DNA of 40,937 bases. Origin: Halioglobus sp. (lineage in GTDB: Bacteria > Pseudomonadota > Gammaproteobacteria > Pseudomonadales > Halieaceae). Location: NCBI GenBank assembly GCA_029287595.1, contig JARFQU010000116.1, forward strand, positions 1 to 40,937, in the 5' to 3' direction. The position numbers and the translations under genes were made by a program. The number at the start of each line of letters is the position of its first letter. Position 1 is the first letter of the stretch. Shown here one piece after another: positions 38,620-40,937 of the stretch. The notes under the pieces are model-generated. The model was not told the DNA's origin. It worked only from the letters and a program-made list of their open reading frames with translations, and did not search any database.

Positions 38620-40937
38620 TGCTGCAGTTTTACGAACCGGAAAAAGATTACGGTACGCCGGCGAGCACTGCCACGGAGCAGGTCACTGTTACGGTTGATG
38701 GCGTGCAGGTCACCGTGCCGGCCGGCACCTCGGTAATGCGCGCGGCCGCCGAGGCAGGGATCAAGGTGCCGAAGTTGTGCGCAACTGACAATCTCGATGC
38801 CTTCGGTTCCTGCCGCGTTTGCCTGGTGGAAATCGAGGGTATGAAAGGTTACCCGGCCTCCTGCACCACCCCGGTGTCCACCGGTATGCAAGTGCGCACC
38901 CAGAGCGAGCAGCTGGGCAAGCTGCGGCGCAACGTCATGGAGTTGTATATCTCCGATCATCCACTGGATTGCCTGACCTGTCCCACCAATGGCGACTGCG
39001 AATTGCAGGACACCGCCGGCGAACTGGGCTTGCGCGAGGTGCGCTACGGTTTTGATGGCGCCAATCACCTGGTGCAGGAGAAGGATACCTCCAATCCGTA
39101 TTTCACCTTCGATCCCTCCAAGTGCATCGTCTGCTCACGCTGTGTGCGTGCCTGCGATGAAGTGCAGGGTACTTTCGCGCTGACCATACAGGGCAGGGGC
39201 TTCGCTTCCAGCGTGAGTGCGGGTCAGGCGCAGTCTTTCATGGATTCCGATTGCGTTTCCTGCGGCGCCTGCGTCAAGGCCTGCCCCACGGCAACCCTGG
39301 TGGAGAACAGCATTATCGACGCCGGTGTGCCAGAGCACTCGGTGGTCACGACCTGCGCCTACTGCGGTGTGGGCTGCGCCTTCCGGGCGGAGGTCAAGGG
39401 CAGCACCGTGGTGCGCATGACACCGCATAAAGAGGGCAAGGCCAACGAGGGGCACGCCTGCGTCAAGGGTCGCTTCGCCTTTGGCTACGCTACCCACAAA
39501 GACCGCATCACCCAGCCGATGATACGCGCGAGTATCGACGAACCCTGGCAAGTAGTGTCCTGGGAAGAGGCCATCGCCCATACGGCGCAACGCTTGCGCG
39601 CTATCCAGGAAAAACACGGGCGCAACAGTATTGGCGCTATCAGTTCCTCGCGCTGCACCAATGAGGAGGTCTACCTGGTGCAGAAACTGGTGCGTTCCGG
39701 TTTCGGCAATAACAATATCGATACCTGTGCGCGGGTGTGTCACTCCCCGACCGGTTACGGCCTGAAAACGACTCTTGGTGAATCGGCCGGCACCCAGACA
39801 TTCGCTTCGGTGGCCAGTGCGGACGTGGTTGTTGTGATGGGCTCCAACCCGACCGAGGCCCACCCGGTATTCGGTTCGCGCCTGAAGAAACGACTGCGCC
39901 AGGGCGCGAAACTCATTGTCATCGACCCTCGCGGTATTGAACTGGTGGAGACACCCCATGTCAGCGCGGACTATCACCTGGCGGTTAACCCGGGTGCCAA
40001 TGTGGCCATACTCAATGCCCTGGCCCATGTGGTGGTGAGCGAGGGCTTGCACGACGAGGCGTTTATTCGCGAGCGCTGTGAGGTGGATGGTTTTGACAAC
40101 TGGATGAGCTTCATCAGTGATCCGCGTCATTCGCCCGAAAACTACGAGGCGGATACCGGGGTGTCCGCTGAGCTGGTGCGCGGTGCCGCGCGCCTGTATG
40201 CCACTGCCGGTAACGGTGCCATCTATTACGGGCTGGGCGTCACGGAACACAGCCAGGGTTCTACCGCGGTTATGGGCATTGCCAACCTCGCCATGCTCAC
40301 GGGCAACCTGGGACGTGAGGGCGTGGGAGTCAATCCCATGCGCGGGCAGAACAATGTGCAGGGCTCCTGCGATATGGGTTCTTTTCCCCATGAACTGCCC
40401 GGCTATCGTCACCTGTCAGACGCAGCTACCCGGGAGCTGTTCGAAAGTGAGTGGAACGTGCAACTGGACCCGGAGCCCGGTATGCGCATCCCGAATATGT
40501 TCGACGCCGCGGTGGATGGCAATTTCAAAGGCCTCTACTGCCAGGGAGAGGATGTCGCCCAGTCCGATCCGAATACCCAGCATATTGAGGCGGCCTTGCA
40601 AGCACTGGAGTGCCTGGTGGTGCAGGATATATTCCTCAATGAAACGGCCAAGTTCGCCCACGTATTCCTCCCCGGCTGCTCTTTTTTGGAGAAGAACGGC
40701 ACCTTCACCAACGCCGAGCGACGCATCTCGCCGGTACGCAAGGTGATGCCGTCGCTGAGCGGCAAGGAAGACTGGGAGGTCACCATGGATCTCGCCAACG
40801 CCATGGGCTGCCCTATGGATTATCAGCACCCGTCACAAATCATGGACGAAATCGCCCGCCTCACACCGACCTTTCACGGTGTCAGCTATGCCAGGCTTGA
40901 TGCCCACGGCAGCCTGCAGTGGCCCTGCAACGATCAA
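38619..40937 (+). CDS. fdsA: NAD-dependent formate dehydrogenase alpha (catalytic molybdopterin) subunit, 3' end outside window
   Basis: The frame is open from ATG 38619 (GGAGGA upstream) to the right edge: 773 residues without a stop, against about 960 for complete FdsA. Iron-sulfur ligands in order are a [2Fe-2S] set C54, C65, C68, C82; a His-Cys3 [4Fe-4S] set H114, C118, C121, C127; two ferredoxin [4Fe-4S] sets (C169/172/175/179 and C212/215/218/222); and the FDH core cluster C246, C249, C253, C281. The molybdenum ligand is C374 (ARVCHSPTGYG), coded TGT, so this is a Cys and not a selenocysteine enzyme. GQNNVQGSCDMG is the MGD-binding motif. It oxidises formate to CO2. fdsC and fdsD would be expected downstream. 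Confidence 0.95.
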   Translation, partial: MLQFYEPEKDYGTPASTATEQVTVTVDGVQVTVPAGTSVMRAAAEAGIKVPKLCATDNLDAFGSCRVCLVEIEGMKGYPASCTTPVSTGMQVRTQSEQLGKLRRNVMELYISDHPLDCLTCPTNGDCELQDTAGELGLREVRYGFDGANHLVQEKDTSNPYFTFDPSKCIVCSRCVRACDEVQGTFALTIQGRGFASSVSAGQAQSFMDSDCVSCGACVKACPTATLVENSIIDAGVPEHSVVTTCAYCGVGCAFRAEVKGSTVVRMTPHKEGKANEGHACVKGRFAFGYATHKDRITQPMIRASIDEPWQVVSWEEAIAHTAQRLRAIQEKHGRNSIGAISSSRCTNEEVYLVQKLVRSGFGNNNIDTCARVCHSPTGYGLKTTLGESAGTQTFASVASADVVVVMGSNPTEAHPVFGSRLKKRLRQGAKLIVIDPRGIELVETPHVSADYHLAVNPGANVAILNALAHVVVSEGLHDEAFIRERCEVDGFDNWMSFISDPRHSPENYEADTGVSAELVRGAARLYATAGNGAIYYGLGVTEHSQGSTAVMGIANLAMLTGNLGREGVGVNPMRGQNNVQGSCDMGSFPHELPGYRHLSDAATRELFESEWNVQLDPEPGMRIPNMFDAAVDGNFKGLYCQGEDVAQSDPNTQHIEAALQALECLVVQDIFLNETAKFAHVFLPGCSFLEKNGTFTNAERRISPVRKVMPSLSGKEDWEVTMDLANAMGCPMDYQHPSQIMDEIARLTPTFHGVSYARLDAHGSLQWPCNDQ

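Noticed and set aside
39738-39740. Possible selenocysteine formate dehydrogenase
   Set aside because: The active-site codon is TGT (Cys374), and there is no in-frame TGA.
39135-40412. 425-residue open frame antisense to fdsA
   Set aside because: It lies wholly opposite a strongly conserved gene, and its His/Gly/Ala-rich translation has no domain or ribosome binding site; a GC-skew shadow.

Overview
The window is chromosomal DNA from a GC-rich, probably marine gammaproteobacterium. Protein style and gene order (a TonB-dependent receptor; accA-tilS-pyrG-kdsA-eno-ftsB-ispD-ispF-truD-pcm-nlpD-rpoS; fdxA and mutS nearby) fit the Halieaceae/Cellvibrionales or a relative. That placement is inferred from family knowledge, not from a database search. 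I see no rRNA, tRNA, CRISPR array, prophage, integrase or intact insertion sequence.

Layout. 1-8 kb: the 3' end of a TonB-dependent receptor, convergent rsmE and rimO, then a two-gene unit (Fe(II)/2-oxoglutarate oxygenase plus a crotonase-fold protein) downstream of a perfect FNR/Anr-type palindrome, a DUF2244 membrane protein, a rhodanese-type sulfurtransferase, an exported SIMPL protein and rluA. 8-14.5 kb: the least ordinary part. An ATP/ADP-translocase-like carrier is divergent from a 968-residue exported dikinase-like protein. The dikinase overlaps by 4 bases an exported class-A-beta-lactamase-fold serine hydrolase, which converges on a second one. 14.6-27.2 kb: a housekeeping block for fatty acid, tRNA, CTP, KDO, glycolysis, division, isoprenoid and RNA-modification functions, ending in nlpD-rpoS. 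surE is missing between truD and pcm, and a DUF368 membrane protein sits between pcm and nlpD. 27.3-34.5 kb: a quinone-oxidoreductase-like MDR protein, a DUF1080 lipoprotein, two ferredoxins of different type, an exported Cys-rich orphan, mutS, rlmA and a small DUF1653 protein. A perfect 31-bp inverted repeat lies between mutS and fdxA. 34.6-40.9 kb: frmA, fghA, fdsG, fdsB and the start of fdsA, a contiguous glutathione-dependent route from formaldehyde through formate to CO2 that yields NADH at two steps. fdsA runs off the right edge.

How the genes work together. pyrG to pcm reads as a tightly packed run with several 1- to 4-base overlaps, as does the formaldehyde/formate block. The best candidates for undescribed biology are (i) the translocase / exported dikinase / serine hydrolase cluster, which could be an envelope ATP-using system, (ii) the FNR-like site in front of an oxygen-dependent oxygenase, (iii) a repeated GCGGTA/TACCGC element upstream of frmA, and (iv) CTATACT -10-like elements in four intergenic regions, including that of rpoS. 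Function in (i) to (iv) is inference; the sequence features themselves are directly visible.
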